A DNA stretch of 38,226 nt, taken from an uncultured Chlamydiae bacterium. Its GTDB lineage: Bacteria > Chlamydiota > Chlamydiia > Chlamydiales > Rhabdochlamydiaceae. Below are positions 1 to 7,501 of this stretch, one piece after another. The notes under the pieces are model-generated. The model was not told where the DNA came from. It did no database searches and saw only the letters and a list, made by a program, of their open reading frames with translations. Positions within the stretch are counted from its first letter, which is position 1. The number at the start of each line of letters is the position of its first letter. The position numbers were made by a program, and so were the translations under genes. The stretch spans positions 1-38,226 of the forward strand of contig CAMFIG010000023.1 in assembly GCA_945952445.1 (NCBI GenBank). Reading direction: 5' to 3'.

Positions 1-21
1 GGGTTTTTAGCTATCTTTTTT

Positions 22-44
22 ACCTCGCGCCGAAGGCGGGAGGT
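22..44. repeat. GC-rich hairpin beyond the truncated glycosyltransferase
   Basis: Two 10-base arms (ACCTCGCGCC and GGCGGGAGGT) pair with a single mismatch around a 3-base loop. On the minus strand the hairpin lies just after the premature stop of the glycosyltransferase gene. It is followed there by A residues rather than a U run, so it is not a canonical terminator. It is much more GC-rich than its surroundings and may mark a small dispersed repeat or a recombination joint that cut the gene short. Confidence 0.45.
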
Positions 45-50
45 GAACAT

Positions 51-1271
51 CTACTGTCCCATCATAATCAGGCAAACTTTTACAGAGGGGTCAACTCCCA
101 TTTCTTTTTTGAGCATATTTTGTTCTAGGCTAGAGATCCTCTTAAAGCCCTGTCTTACGGGTATTTGGAGATCGATGAGCTGATCTCTAATCCCTTGGGT
201 CCTAGGAAGAGTTTTTTCATAGCTTATAGGTTCTGCTGTAGTTGGTTTTGTAAACCTGACAAGAACATTGCTAAAGATGGTTTGAATTTGAGCAATTTCT
301 TTAAGTTTAGAAGAAAATTTATTGTCTGTATGTACAAAGATCATTTTTCTATTAAGACTATAGGCTAAACTAGCTAGCTCGGGCTTATGGTCAGCTACAG
401 TGAATATCAGATTGGGATTAAACGCTGCCAATTTATTGCGGATAACTTGAGCTGTTTTTCTCGATTCCGAAAAATAGAGCCAATGGTGTAATTTCCACAT
501 GAAATTTGCTAAAGCAGGCATGCCTTTTCTTTGATAAAATTCTGTCCAAATGTCCTCGTGACCTCTTCCAAAAATTTTTGGTTCAAACTCCTTTTCAACC
601 TCGTCGATATCGATCATTTCAACAGCATATTTTTCTCTGATTAATTTTTCCCTAATAGCAACGGCTGGAGCCTTATGTCCGCCTCCTCCAAGACCCGCAT
701 AAAGTATAGCAATGCGCTTAGCCTCCTTTTGGAGAGGTATTTCTTTATCCATTCCATTCAAAAATTCGATTATTTGAGCTTTAAATCTACAAGTTTGAAA
801 AGCTGGAGAGTCTAATTCCTCTAATATTCGAGCCTCTTTAGAGGCTATACTACCTAATATTTGGCAGTATTTGAGGATCCAGTTTTCCAATAAATGCTGG
901 TCTTCCTTGGAAAAACTGTTTTGAATTCTTTTATAAAAACCTACTAAAACTTGCGCTCGATCGATGTCTTCTAGTTTTTCTGCTAACTTGCTTTCTAAGG
1001 AGTTTGAAAAAACGAAAAATTTACATATGTGAAAAAAAATCGAGATAACTTTTCTAAAAGCTGTAATCAGAATGGCTGGAGGCGAGGATAAAATAGTTGT
1101 AAAACCTATATTATTAAGAGAAAAAATCGTTGACTCGATCCTCGATGAATACTTCTGTTGCGCTATTTCGGATCTGATCGTTTCCTTAGCTGATTCAGCA
1201 TAATTTCTTGTATGAGAATAAAAGCCGTCATGACAGCGATTAGATAAATTTAACACGATCGAAATCACCAT
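51..1271 (-). CDS. MGDG-synthase-like glycosyltransferase, C-terminally truncated
   Basis: Resembles the N-terminal half of the monogalactosyldiacylglycerol synthase / processive diacylglycerol glucosyltransferase family (GT28-like), which glycosylates membrane lipids. The family signature is the glycine-rich acceptor-binding loop LYAGLGGGGHKAPA near residue 190. It is followed by an EMIDIDEVEKEF stretch and by FTVADHKPELASLA and FVHTDNKF, which match the usual metal- and lipid-facing segments. About 180 residues precede this and look helical, without a recognised domain. The protein ends abruptly at VCLIMMGQ. In the family this strand normally continues as a GGQGS-type loop into the nucleotide-sugar-binding C-terminal domain of roughly 150 or more residues, which is absent here. 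The gene is therefore probably broken at its 3' end and inactive, unless the second half lies outside the window in another arrangement. It lies outside the island. A TATAAT box precedes it. Confidence 0.7.
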   Translation of the reverse strand: MVISIVLNLSNRCHDGFYSHTRNYAESAKETIRSEIAQQKYSSRIESTIFSLNNIGFTTILSSPPAILITAFRKVISIFFHICKFFVFSNSLESKLAEKLEDIDRAQVLVGFYKRIQNSFSKEDQHLLENWILKYCQILGSIASKEARILEELDSPAFQTCRFKAQIIEFLNGMDKEIPLQKEAKRIAILYAGLGGGGHKAPAVAIREKLIREKYAVEMIDIDEVEKEFEPKIFGRGHEDIWTEFYQRKGMPALANFMWKLHHWLYFSESRKTAQVIRNKLAAFNPNLIFTVADHKPELASLAYSLNRKMIFVHTDNKFSSKLKEIAQIQTIFSNVLVRFTKPTTAEPISYEKTLPRTQGIRDQLIDLQIPVRQGFKRISSLEQNMLKKEMGVDPSVKVCLIMMGQ

Positions 1272-1288
1272 AAATTATTTTTCATTAG

Positions 1289-1294
1289 ATTATA
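1289..1294 (-). promoter_or_regulatory. -10 box upstream of the glycosyltransferase
   Basis: A perfect TATAAT on the minus strand lies 17 bases before the ATG of the truncated glycosyltransferase gene. The hexamer 17 bases upstream (GTGCAA) is a poor -35 match, so only the -10 element is convincing. The surrounding region is very AT-rich, which makes chance occurrence possible. Confidence 0.4.
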
Positions 1295-1426
1295 TGGCCT
1301 TTTAATTTTGTTTGCACTGACTTAATTTTCCAGGTAAACAAATAAAATAATTTTGCAATATTTTCAAAAATTGAATCAGGGCATTTTGATCAAAAAGATT
1401 TGATATATTGTGGGTGGAAAATTTGG

Positions 1427-1460
1427 ACTTGTCCTCTTTGAACTCAAAAGAGGGACAAGT
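1427..1460. repeat. Long inverted repeat (hairpin)
   Basis: ACTTGTCC-TCTTT and AAAGAGGGACAAGT pair over 13 positions with one bulged base around a short loop. Neither side is followed by a proper U run: the right side reads GGCAAAAAAG and the left side, on the minus strand, CCAAATTTTCC. It could be a weak terminator for rightward or leftward transcripts, or a protein-binding palindrome. Confidence 0.5.
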
Positions 1461-1556
1461 GGCAAAAAAGAAAAAGGATCAAGGCTGTAGCAGATGACTC
1501 TCAGGCTCTGCAAAGCACGGTCAAACTCGGATTCTGAAATAAGGGAAAAATGATAA

Positions 1557-1614
1557 TTTTTAGAATGAGCACTTCAGAACTTGGGATTACAAATCGTAAC
1601 ATGCTCATTTAAAA
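1557..1614. repeat. Imperfect inverted repeat with 30-base loop
   Basis: TTTTAGAATGAGCA and TGCTCATTTAAAA pair over 13 positions with one bulge, separated by about 30 bases. It sits just left of the displaced tRNA fragment, on the host side of the island. Function unknown. With flanking T and A tracts it could act as a bidirectional terminator. Confidence 0.4.
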
Positions 1615-1662
1615 TTACCTGATAACATAGAAAAACCAGGCTACAGGAAGTGTTCCAAAGAA

Positions 1663-1719
1663 TGGGGGCGGCTGGACTCGAACCAGCGAAACCCGAAGGT
1701 GAGGGATTTACAGTCCCTT
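1663..1719 (-). repeat. attL: displaced 3' fragment of tRNA-Tyr
   Basis: On the minus strand this reads as the anticodon arm (AGGGA CT GTA AA TCCCT), a long variable arm, the T arm and the 3' acceptor strand with discriminator A. That is the last 57 bases of a tRNA-Tyr. The matching 5' acceptor strand and D arm are missing, so it is not a working tRNA. It matches 35319-35375 at 51 of 57 positions. The six differences are one T-stem pair and two variable-arm pairs, each changed on both sides so that pairing is kept. This suggests that both versions evolved in functional tRNAs. Confidence 0.85.
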
Positions 1720-1760
1720 TTAAATTGATTCCCCAACTTTCCTAATCCGCTATTAAACTG

Positions 1761-1789
1761 TTGACTTCCCAATATTTAAGAGGTAATTT
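1761..1789 (+). promoter_or_regulatory. Candidate integrase promoter
   Basis: TTGACT and TAATTT are separated by 17 bases, about 90 bases before the integrase ATG and just inside the left attachment site. The -35 box is good and the -10 box is weak. The tandem TTGGACA repeats downstream would lie in the leader, where integrase binding could repress its own expression. Confidence 0.3.
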
Positions 1790-1835
1790 GAGTTCTCAAA
1801 GATTCCCTTGGCCGCCTCTAGCTTCATCACAGTTT

Positions 1836-1856
1836 GGTTGGACAAGGGTTGGACAA
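1836..1856 (+). repeat. Left copy of the 21-bp end repeat (tandem TTGGACA)
   Basis: Contains two TTGGACAA units separated by GGG. A copy differing at one base lies at 35235-35255 near the other end, in the same orientation. Paired short repeats just inside both ends of a tyrosine-recombinase element are typical of integrase arm-binding sites. It lies between the attachment core and the integrase start codon. Confidence 0.6.
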
Positions 1857-1877
1857 CTTTTAGATAGGAGTTCTCTA

Positions 1878-3125
1878 ATGGGATGGATCAAATCAAAATT
1901 TCAAGGCGTACGTTACCGCGAACACCAAACAAGAAAGCATGGCTTACTTCCAGACCGCTATTACACCATCTTTTACAAACTTGATGGGAAAATGGTCCAA
2001 GAAGCTCTTGGCTGGGCCAGTGAGTCTTGGGAAGAACAAATCAATGGCGAGAGAAAACGGGCCAATTGGACAGAAAAACGAGCAGCTGGCGTTTTAGCCG
2101 AATTACAAAAAAACCAAAGCGTGGGAACAGGTCCCAGGACCTTAAAAGAAAAACGGGCCATGCAAGAAAAAACTCAAGCCATTTTGAAAGCCGAAAGTTT
2201 GACCCTGGCTGAATTTTGGGAACAAGACTATCAGAATGTCTTAAAAGCTCGCATTAAGCCTGCATCATGGAAAAAAGAGGTCTCTCATTTCCAAAATCGC
2301 ATTAACCCATTGATGGGAAATAAAGCTTTAACCTCTATCACCTCTGTGGATATAGAACGGATGGTTGACCAAATGCGGGCTGACAAGCTAACACCTCGGA
2401 CACAGCAATACGCTGTGGGAACATTCTTTCGTATTTGGAAGCTTGCAGCCAAACGAAAACTGGTTAAAATCGGAGATAATCCCGCAACAGCCATACCCGT
2501 CAAACAAGTGAATAACGCTCGATTACGAATTCTCTCTCCTGAAGAATTGAAAAGCATTCTCAAACATCTTGCTACATCAGATTCCCTGACACACGATATC
2601 ACTTTATTCTGTGCCTACACAGGCTGTCGATTTTCTGAAGCTGCCCGCCTCAAGTGGGAACACGTTGATTTAGCTCGAAATGCAGCACTTTTGACAGAGA
2701 CGAAAAATAAAGATTCCCGAGAAATTTATTTAGAACCCGAAATAATATCCTTACTCGAACGCCGCATTCCAGGAAGAACAGGTGAATTCGTTTTCACAAA
2801 AAAAGATGGATCGCTCTTAAAAGAGCCCCCAAAATCCTTTAAGGCAGCGGTTGATAAGCTAGGATTCAATAAAGACCGAGGCCCTCGTGACCGTATCACC
2901 TTCCATTCATTAAGACATACAGCAGCCACATTTGCAGCCCGCAATCATATCGATGTTAAAGATATGCAACTGATTTTTGGTTGGAAAACCCCGTCCATGG
3001 TCTTCCGCTATGTCAAAGGCAATGAAAGCGCAAGACGCCATGCCATGAAAGGACTCGCACGCACCCTGTCAGGTGAAGAATCAAAGGTCGTACCTATAGA
3101 AAAAGCTGAAGCTGTTAGCGGGTAA
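1878..3125 (+). CDS. int: Tyrosine recombinase / integrase of the island
   Basis: Site-specific recombinase that would cut and join the tRNA-Tyr attachment sites. The start chosen is the ATG preceded by AGGAG at a 7-base spacing, giving 415 residues. The open frame extends further upstream but has no better signal there. An N-terminal arm-binding-like segment and a helical core-binding domain (about residues 110-200) are followed by the catalytic domain. Visible catalytic residues are R251 in TGCRFSEA, a lysine in TKNKDSR, H343 and R346 in HSLRH, and nucleophile Y378 in FRYV. The second histidine position is tryptophan (FGWKTPSM), a substitution known in functional members such as Cre. The gene lies directly inside attL and reads into the island. 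An unknown gene follows after 13 bases, probably in the same transcript. All catalytic positions are present, so it may be active. Confidence 0.93.
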   Translation: MGWIKSKFQGVRYREHQTRKHGLLPDRYYTIFYKLDGKMVQEALGWASESWEEQINGERKRANWTEKRAAGVLAELQKNQSVGTGPRTLKEKRAMQEKTQAILKAESLTLAEFWEQDYQNVLKARIKPASWKKEVSHFQNRINPLMGNKALTSITSVDIERMVDQMRADKLTPRTQQYAVGTFFRIWKLAAKRKLVKIGDNPATAIPVKQVNNARLRILSPEELKSILKHLATSDSLTHDITLFCAYTGCRFSEAARLKWEHVDLARNAALLTETKNKDSREIYLEPEIISLLERRIPGRTGEFVFTKKDGSLLKEPPKSFKAAVDKLGFNKDRGPRDRITFHSLRHTAATFAARNHIDVKDMQLIFGWKTPSMVFRYVKGNESARRHAMKGLARTLSGEESKVVPIEKAEAVSG

Positions 3126-3138
3126 TTAGGAGCCTTTG

Positions 3139-3753
3139 ATGAACTATGAACAAGCCAAGAGGCTGATTTCTAAAAAACTTCAGACTGAGCTCTATCAGCC
3201 CTATGGCATGGAACGTTATAAAATGGTCCTCATGTTCAGGACAGGAATCGAAGTGACCACAGAAAAAGGCCGCATCTATAAGCCGCTGCCGCTCGGCATT
3301 AATCTGGAATGGCTAATCAAAGCTCTACGTGGAAAGGAAAGCCCTTTCGTAAAAATCCGATTTACCGGAAAACGCACTGCAAATCTGGTAGACTTAGCCA
3401 AAAATGACTCGATTGCATGGGACGCAGCCAAAGAGCTAGTAGCAAAAATTCTGGAACAAGGAGATCCTTTACCAGCAGAGCTGCGCCAATTTACTATTGA
3501 AATTCTCAGAGGGGGTGAGCGGCCGAAAAAACAAGGACGTTACAGAGCTGAGAACCTTTACCGAGATCAATGCATTGCTGATTCCATCTATACGCTGCAT
3601 GAATGCAATTTCAAACCTCTGACCAAAAATTCCAACGAAAGCGAAAACAACTCTGCTTGCCATGTTGTCGTCGAAGCGCTGGCAAAGTTAGGCGATATGA
3701 TCTCTTATGATGCAGTCAAGTCCATTTGGAGAAACTATAAAGAATTCTGCTAA
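3139..3753 (+). CDS. Unknown protein following the integrase
   Basis: A 204-residue soluble protein with no domain I recognise. The start is the ATG with TAGGAG six bases upstream; an in-frame TTG lies one codon earlier. The sequence is basic and mixed helix/strand, with no signal peptide or membrane segment. The middle (about 75-125) contains KIRFTGKRTANLVDLAK and LPAELRQFTIEILRGG. The C-terminal part holds scattered cysteines (CIADS, HECNF, ACHVV, EFC). The gene follows the integrase closely and is followed by a strong terminator, so integrase and this gene form a two-gene unit. A role in element maintenance or excision control is possible but has no direct support. Confidence 0.75.
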   Translation: MNYEQAKRLISKKLQTELYQPYGMERYKMVLMFRTGIEVTTEKGRIYKPLPLGINLEWLIKALRGKESPFVKIRFTGKRTANLVDLAKNDSIAWDAAKELVAKILEQGDPLPAELRQFTIEILRGGERPKKQGRYRAENLYRDQCIADSIYTLHECNFKPLTKNSNESENNSACHVVVEALAKLGDMISYDAVKSIWRNYKEFC

Positions 3754-3771
3754 TTCCCCCCTCTTAAACGA

Positions 3772-3820
3772 GTGCGGGGAAATATAGTACCTCTTTGTTC
3801 CCCGCGCTTTTCTCTTTTTT
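3772..3820 (+). terminator. Rho-independent terminator after the integrase unit
   Basis: GTGCGGGGAA and TTCCCCGCGC form a 10-bp stem with one G-U pair around a 16-base loop, followed by TTTTCTCTTTTTT. It ends the integrase transcript 18 bases after the unknown gene and separates it from the AlpA/primase unit. Confidence 0.85.
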
Positions 3821-3907
3821 ATTCTTTTATGATCAGCACCAATGATTCCTTAGCTATCTGCAAGATACATGGGGAACATGCAAACAATTGTTATAAAGGT
3901 GCAATAC

Positions 3908-4165
3908 ATGAACAATAAAGTTTTAAAAACTGACGTTTTTAGCGAGATGGCAGCTCGTTGGCCATCTTCTGTCGTCGCTCGAGCAGAAGCTAAACAATTC
4001 ACCGGCGGAGGGATCAGTCCCAAAACCTTAGCTAACGCTGATTCCAAAGGCAATGGACCCACAGGCCGTTTTTTTATCGGACGACGCGTTTGCTATCCAG
4101 TAGCTTCTCTCGTCGAGTGGCTCAGACAAAATGCAAAAGGGACAGAATATGCAAAAATTCATTGA
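3908..4165 (+). CDS. AlpA-like small DNA-binding protein
   Basis: An 85-residue protein resembling small helix-turn-helix regulators or excisionase-like proteins of integrative elements. These usually activate integrase or promote excision. Visible features are a helical segment (SSVVARAEAKQF), the loop SPKTLANADSKGNGP, GRFFIGRRVCYP as the usual wing-like strand, and a C-terminal LVEWLRQNAK helix. The ATG chosen has AAGGTG seven bases upstream; an upstream in-frame ATG would add 13 residues. Its 3' end overlaps the primase-helicase gene by 17 bases, so the two are probably co-translated. Assignment is by shape and position rather than by a strict motif. Confidence 0.65.
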   Translation: MNNKVLKTDVFSEMAARWPSSVVARAEAKQFTGGGISPKTLANADSKGNGPTGRFFIGRRVCYPVASLVEWLRQNAKGTEYAKIH

Positions 4166-6107
4166 GGCAGTACAAGCAGCAGGACTAACTCCCCCTGAGT
4201 GCATTAAAGTCGATGGCAATATCCAACGCTTTTCTAGCAACGGAAATCGCCATGACAAGGCAGGCTACTACTGCTTGTTCAACAATGGGAACGATTTCAT
4301 AGGTGGGTTCTTCGGCTGCTGGCGATCGGATGTTTACCAGATATGGACAAACCAATCTGAAGCACAGCTAAATAATCGCGATTTATGGCTAGAGAATAGG
4401 CGTAAAATCGAAGCTTCAAAAAGAGCGATCGAAGAAGCTCGAAAGGAAAAAGCCAGCAATGCAGCCAAGAAAGCGCTTCAAATCTGGGATCACGCTAGGC
4501 CAACGCCGGACAATCATCCCTACCTGAAGAAAAAAGGCGTTAAATCTTATGGGTTGAAAGTCGATGAACAAGGAAATCTCCTCATCCCTGTTTTTGACTT
4601 AAAGAAAGAGCTACACTCTTTGCAACTGATATCGATTAACACTGAACAAAACAAGCACTTTCTTTCAGATGGCATTGTCCGTGGTCATTGCTATTGGATC
4701 TCTGGAAAAGAGGACATCATTTACCTTGCAGAAGGATATGCAACAGCAGCGAGCATCCACCAGGCAACAGGAGCCACTGTCTACATCTCCTTCATGGCGG
4801 GAAACCTACTTCCTGTTGCCAAAGCACTGAAGATTAGCAAACCTGACTCTCGACTTGTGATAGCAGCAGATAACGATGCTTTCACAGATCAAAACCCAGG
4901 TTTGACTAAAGCAAAAGAAGCTGCTCGCGCTGTTGGCGCTACATTCGTTTACCCTGAATTTGACCCAAAATATCATGAAAATCGACCGACCGATTTTAAC
5001 GATATGCATCTACTGCATGGACTTGAAGCGTTAAAATTTCGACTCAATGAGTTCCAACAAGAACGAGCAAAAAATCACAAAGAGCAACCTAGACTCAGAA
5101 CCGGTGCAGAAATCCGCAATTTAGATATCAAGATGGAGTGGCTCATCGAAGGCATCATACCCAAAGGAGCCGTTTCTCTCCTCTTCGGTCGCGGAGGAAT
5201 TGGGAAAACCACCTTAGCGTTGCAAATATGCGATGCGATTGCTTCAGGAGGTAGTTTTCTAGGCATCCCTGCTGAAAAGACACCAGTTATCTATGTAGAC
5301 TATGAAAATTCTCTTGCTATCCTTGTAGATCGCTTAAAGAAAGTGGGGGGAGAACAGATTTTGTTTTGGACAGCTGACGATTCACCTGCACAGCTCGACA
5401 AAGATCCCCAAGCTTACGTCAACTTATTAAAGAACCATTCAAATGCTCTGCTAATTTTCGATACGCTGCGGAGCGCACAAACCGGTGATGAGAACGAATC
5501 CAGATCGATGGCTCTCGTGATGCAAACTCTACGCCAACTGCGAGATCAAGGTGCAACGATTATTCTTTTACATCATACAAGGAAAGGATCGGATAGCACC
5601 TACAAAGGATCGACGGCCATTTTTGATTTAGTAGATCATGTTATGGGGCTATACCCTGTGAAAGGACCAGAAGATGATCAAGAAGTTGACGAAGACCATA
5701 TGGAGAATACTGACCGCGCTTTTCGTTTTGGCACCAAGGATAAGACTCGCTTTCAGCCTTTTAAGCACTTCCTTCGCTTTGACAAAGAGATCCACCTTTT
5801 TGTCTCGGTTGCTGATCCTGGCAATTTCATCCTTGAGCAAATTCAAAAGTTGATCCCACAAGAAGGAATCATCCAAAAAGATTTGCTACCCATTCTCGAT
5901 CATTCTTTAAATATCAAACAACGGAGAGCTCTTGCCCTACTCCAACAAGGAGCTGATTGTTATTGGTCTGCTAACAAAAAACCCCACCTAAAAAACTCGA
6001 TTGTCTACAAACCGTTTTGCAGTTTTGCAGATCCTATAGGGAATGTAAAACTACAAAACACGCCCAGCAAAGAGGGAGAAAACGACGAAAGCACACTATC
6101 CAAATGA
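4149..6107 (+). CDS. Primase-helicase (Toprim plus RepA-like ATPase)
   Basis: A replication protein of phage/plasmid-satellite type. The N-terminal part (about 1-120) looks like the substrate-binding region found before Toprim domains in mobile-element primases. A Toprim-like domain follows (about 150-290), with IYLAEGYATAASIHQATG supplying the acidic residue and LVIAADND supplying the DxD-type motif. A RepA/RecA-like hexameric helicase domain runs from about 325. Its Walker A is GRGGIGKTT at 347-355, its Walker B is LLIFDT with D438, and it has a LLHHTRKGSDS sensor/arginine-finger region. Start: the ATG with AGGG seven bases upstream; an alternative ATG lies 18 bases earlier. It probably replicates the excised element. 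An inverted repeat spanning its 3' end could be a binding site or origin. Confidence 0.85.
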   Translation: MQKFIEAVQAAGLTPPECIKVDGNIQRFSSNGNRHDKAGYYCLFNNGNDFIGGFFGCWRSDVYQIWTNQSEAQLNNRDLWLENRRKIEASKRAIEEARKEKASNAAKKALQIWDHARPTPDNHPYLKKKGVKSYGLKVDEQGNLLIPVFDLKKELHSLQLISINTEQNKHFLSDGIVRGHCYWISGKEDIIYLAEGYATAASIHQATGATVYISFMAGNLLPVAKALKISKPDSRLVIAADNDAFTDQNPGLTKAKEAARAVGATFVYPEFDPKYHENRPTDFNDMHLLHGLEALKFRLNEFQQERAKNHKEQPRLRTGAEIRNLDIKMEWLIEGIIPKGAVSLLFGRGGIGKTTLALQICDAIASGGSFLGIPAEKTPVIYVDYENSLAILVDRLKKVGGEQILFWTADDSPAQLDKDPQAYVNLLKNHSNALLIFDTLRSAQTGDENESRSMALVMQTLRQLRDQGATIILLHHTRKGSDSTYKGSTAIFDLVDHVMGLYPVKGPEDDQEVDEDHMENTDRAFRFGTKDKTRFQPFKHFLRFDKEIHLFVSVADPGNFILEQIQKLIPQEGIIQKDLLPILDHSLNIKQRRALALLQQGADCYWSANKKPHLKNSIVYKPFCSFADPIGNVKLQNTPSKEGENDESTLSK

Positions 6108-6172
6108 CCGTTAAGCAGCACTCACTCAGGAGCTTTTTCGTTTTTTACAAGAGCTCTACAAAACTGCAAAAC
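6014..6172. repeat. Inverted repeat flanking the primase-helicase stop codon
   Basis: At 6014-6030 a tandem pair of GTTTTGCA units occurs. At 6156-6172 the reverse complement occurs with 16 of 17 positions matching (CTACAAAACTGCAAAAC). A shorter related CTACAAAACA lies between them at 6051-6060. The copies straddle the end of the primase-helicase gene. Repeated sites beside a replication gene can be initiator-binding sites (iterons) or an origin, but no AT-rich unwinding region or experimental link is shown here. Confidence 0.5.
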
Positions 6173-6268
6173 AGCCTGTAGCGTAAAGGAAAAAACGCAC
6201 TAACTCTTATTTCTATTTTTGCCCGTTTCTGTTAAATTTATCATTTCAAAACTGTTCCCTAGGAAGAG

Positions 6269-6979
6269 ATGAAGATTTTTAATATTTACTGCGATGAATC
6301 CTGCCACTTGGAAAACGACCAGCAGCAAGTGATGCTTCTGGGAGCTGTTTGGTGCCCCCATGATCTTTCAAGGAGCATTGCTAAGAGACTCAAAGCAATC
6401 AAGAAAAAACACGATTTAAGTCCAACTTTTGAAATCAAATGGACAAAAGTTTCTCCTGCAAAGATCGATTTCTACATGGACATATTAAGCTATTTCTTTG
6501 AAGAAAGCGGTCTTTACTTTCGCGCTCTGATCATCCCTGATAAAACCAAGCTTCGTCATGATGCCTTCAACCACGATCATGATACCTGGTACTACAAAAT
6601 GTACTTTGAAATGCTTAAAGTCCTTCTAAATCCTCATGATCGCTACCACATTTATCTCGATATCAAAGACTCGAAGTCCAGAGAAAAAGTGGCAAAGCTC
6701 CATGATGTCCTGTGCAATAATGCTTATGATTTTCAACGCCAAATCATTGAACGGGTGCAAACTGTCCGTTCCCATGAAATTGAACAATTACAATTGGCAG
6801 ACCTTCTCATAGGATGTGTGTTAGCAGCGAATAGAAATGGTGAGATGAGTGGAGCGAAAAAAGCGCTGGTGGAAAAGATGCGCCAACTCTCCGGATATTG
6901 CCTTACCCGAACAACTCTTATCCGGGAAAGAAAGGTTAATCTCATACGATGGCAAGCCAGCGAGGTGAGCAATGGATGA
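6269..6979 (+). CDS. DUF3800 family protein
   Basis: A 236-residue protein of the DUF3800 family, which is common on mobile elements and thought to have an RNase H-like fold. The family's acidic signatures are visible: IYCDES close to the N-terminus (residues 6-11), a mid-protein IYLDIKDSKSREK, and LQLADLLIGCV near residue 175. These could form a metal-dependent nuclease site; the biochemical activity of the family is not settled. The start ATG follows AGGAAGAG. The downstream gene overlaps it by 8 bases (ATGGATGA), implying coupled translation and a shared task. Island position and family habits suggest a defence, anti-host or maintenance role; this is inference. Confidence 0.82.
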   Translation: MKIFNIYCDESCHLENDQQQVMLLGAVWCPHDLSRSIAKRLKAIKKKHDLSPTFEIKWTKVSPAKIDFYMDILSYFFEESGLYFRALIIPDKTKLRHDAFNHDHDTWYYKMYFEMLKVLLNPHDRYHIYLDIKDSKSREKVAKLHDVLCNNAYDFQRQIIERVQTVRSHEIEQLQLADLLIGCVLAANRNGEMSGAKKALVEKMRQLSGYCLTRTTLIRERKVNLIRWQASEVSNG

Positions 6980-7493
6980 CGCAATCCCTTCCTGGCTTCC
7001 CGATCTGGTTTTGTTCGAAAATTACAAAGGCAATTGGAGCACTTACATCAATGCTGTGTATCAGTACTTCCACAAAGATTTCGTAGAGAGCAAGCCTTCT
7101 TTTCAAAAAGTTCCTGTCTTTGCAAGGTATCATCCTCCCTATGAAGAAAAAGGAGCGACTTTTTGGCATCTTGTATCTGAAGGAAGCCAGGAATCAGAAA
7201 GAATCCCCGATTTAAGACGTTGCGAAAGAATTCGCTGGCCGAGGCCAATGATTGAAAATGTGAATTCTACAGAAGTCAGGATTTGGGAAACAATCCGTCC
7301 ATGGAAAAACCAAAAGCAGCGAAGGATCAATTTTGCTCTCAACAATTTCAGCTACATTGTCGTAATAGCAGAAACTCGAAAAGGTTTCGATCTAGTAACG
7401 GCATATCATTTGGAAAAGCTGCACCGCAGAGAAAAGCTAAGAAAAGAATTTGAGAGTTTTTCAGGACAAAAAAAAGAGGGCTCCGCTGTTTAG
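6972..7493 (+). CDS. Unknown DUF3800 partner, possibly BECR-nuclease-like
   Basis: A 173-residue soluble protein translationally coupled to the DUF3800 gene. The sequence contains ATFWHLVSEG, then DLRRCERIRWPRPMIEN, then RRINFALNNFSYIVVIAETRKGF-DLVTAYHLE, and a charged C-terminal helix. The pattern of a histidine motif, an arginine-rich segment and a strand pair ending in VTAY reminds me of phage-associated barnase/EndoU/colicin/RelE-like (BECR) nucleases, which act as toxins. I cannot confirm this without profile searching. A leftward promoter and terminator overlap its 3' end, so it may be under antisense control. An alternative view is an accessory factor of DUF3800 without its own catalysis. 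Confidence 0.7.
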   Translation: MDDAIPSWLPDLVLFENYKGNWSTYINAVYQYFHKDFVESKPSFQKVPVFARYHPPYEEKGATFWHLVSEGSQESERIPDLRRCERIRWPRPMIENVNSTEVRIWETIRPWKNQKQRRINFALNNFSYIVVIAETRKGFDLVTAYHLEKLHRREKLRKEFESFSGQKKEGSAV

Positions 7494-7501
7494 ACGGGCC
7501 C
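7468..7501 (-). terminator. Leftward terminator at the end of the DUF3800-partner gene
   Basis: On the minus strand, GGGCCCG and CGGAGCCC form a stem of seven pairs with one bulged A and a 9-base loop, followed by TCTTTTTTTT. It is oriented to stop leftward transcripts and overlaps the last codons of the rightward gene. It could end the large leftward cargo array as well as the short RNA predicted from the promoter at 7538-7566. Confidence 0.7.

Larger units (their letters stand above)
1272..1662. other. Intergenic region left of the island
   Basis: About 390 bases with no convincing gene. It holds the -10 box of the leftward glycosyltransferase gene and two inverted repeats, listed separately. 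A short basic reading stretch (VAKKKKDQGCSR) after the first hairpin ends quickly and is not supported as a gene. On the integration model this is host sequence that once lay directly downstream of the original tRNA-Tyr gene, so it may contain the tRNA operon's original terminator. I see no clear hairpin followed by a U run in that orientation. Confidence 0.5.

Noticed and set aside
1464-1500. Short basic frame starting GTG after the first hairpin (VAKKKKDQGCSR).
   Set aside because: Ends after 12 codons, has no ribosome site and resembles no family; likely chance in A-rich sequence.
1720-1760. Possible continuation of the left tRNA-Tyr copy into a full gene, because TAGCGG (a D-loop piece of the intact gene) recurs here.
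   Set aside because: Spacing is about 20 bases too long and no acceptor strand matching CGCCCCC exists; best read as a chance match beside a fragment.
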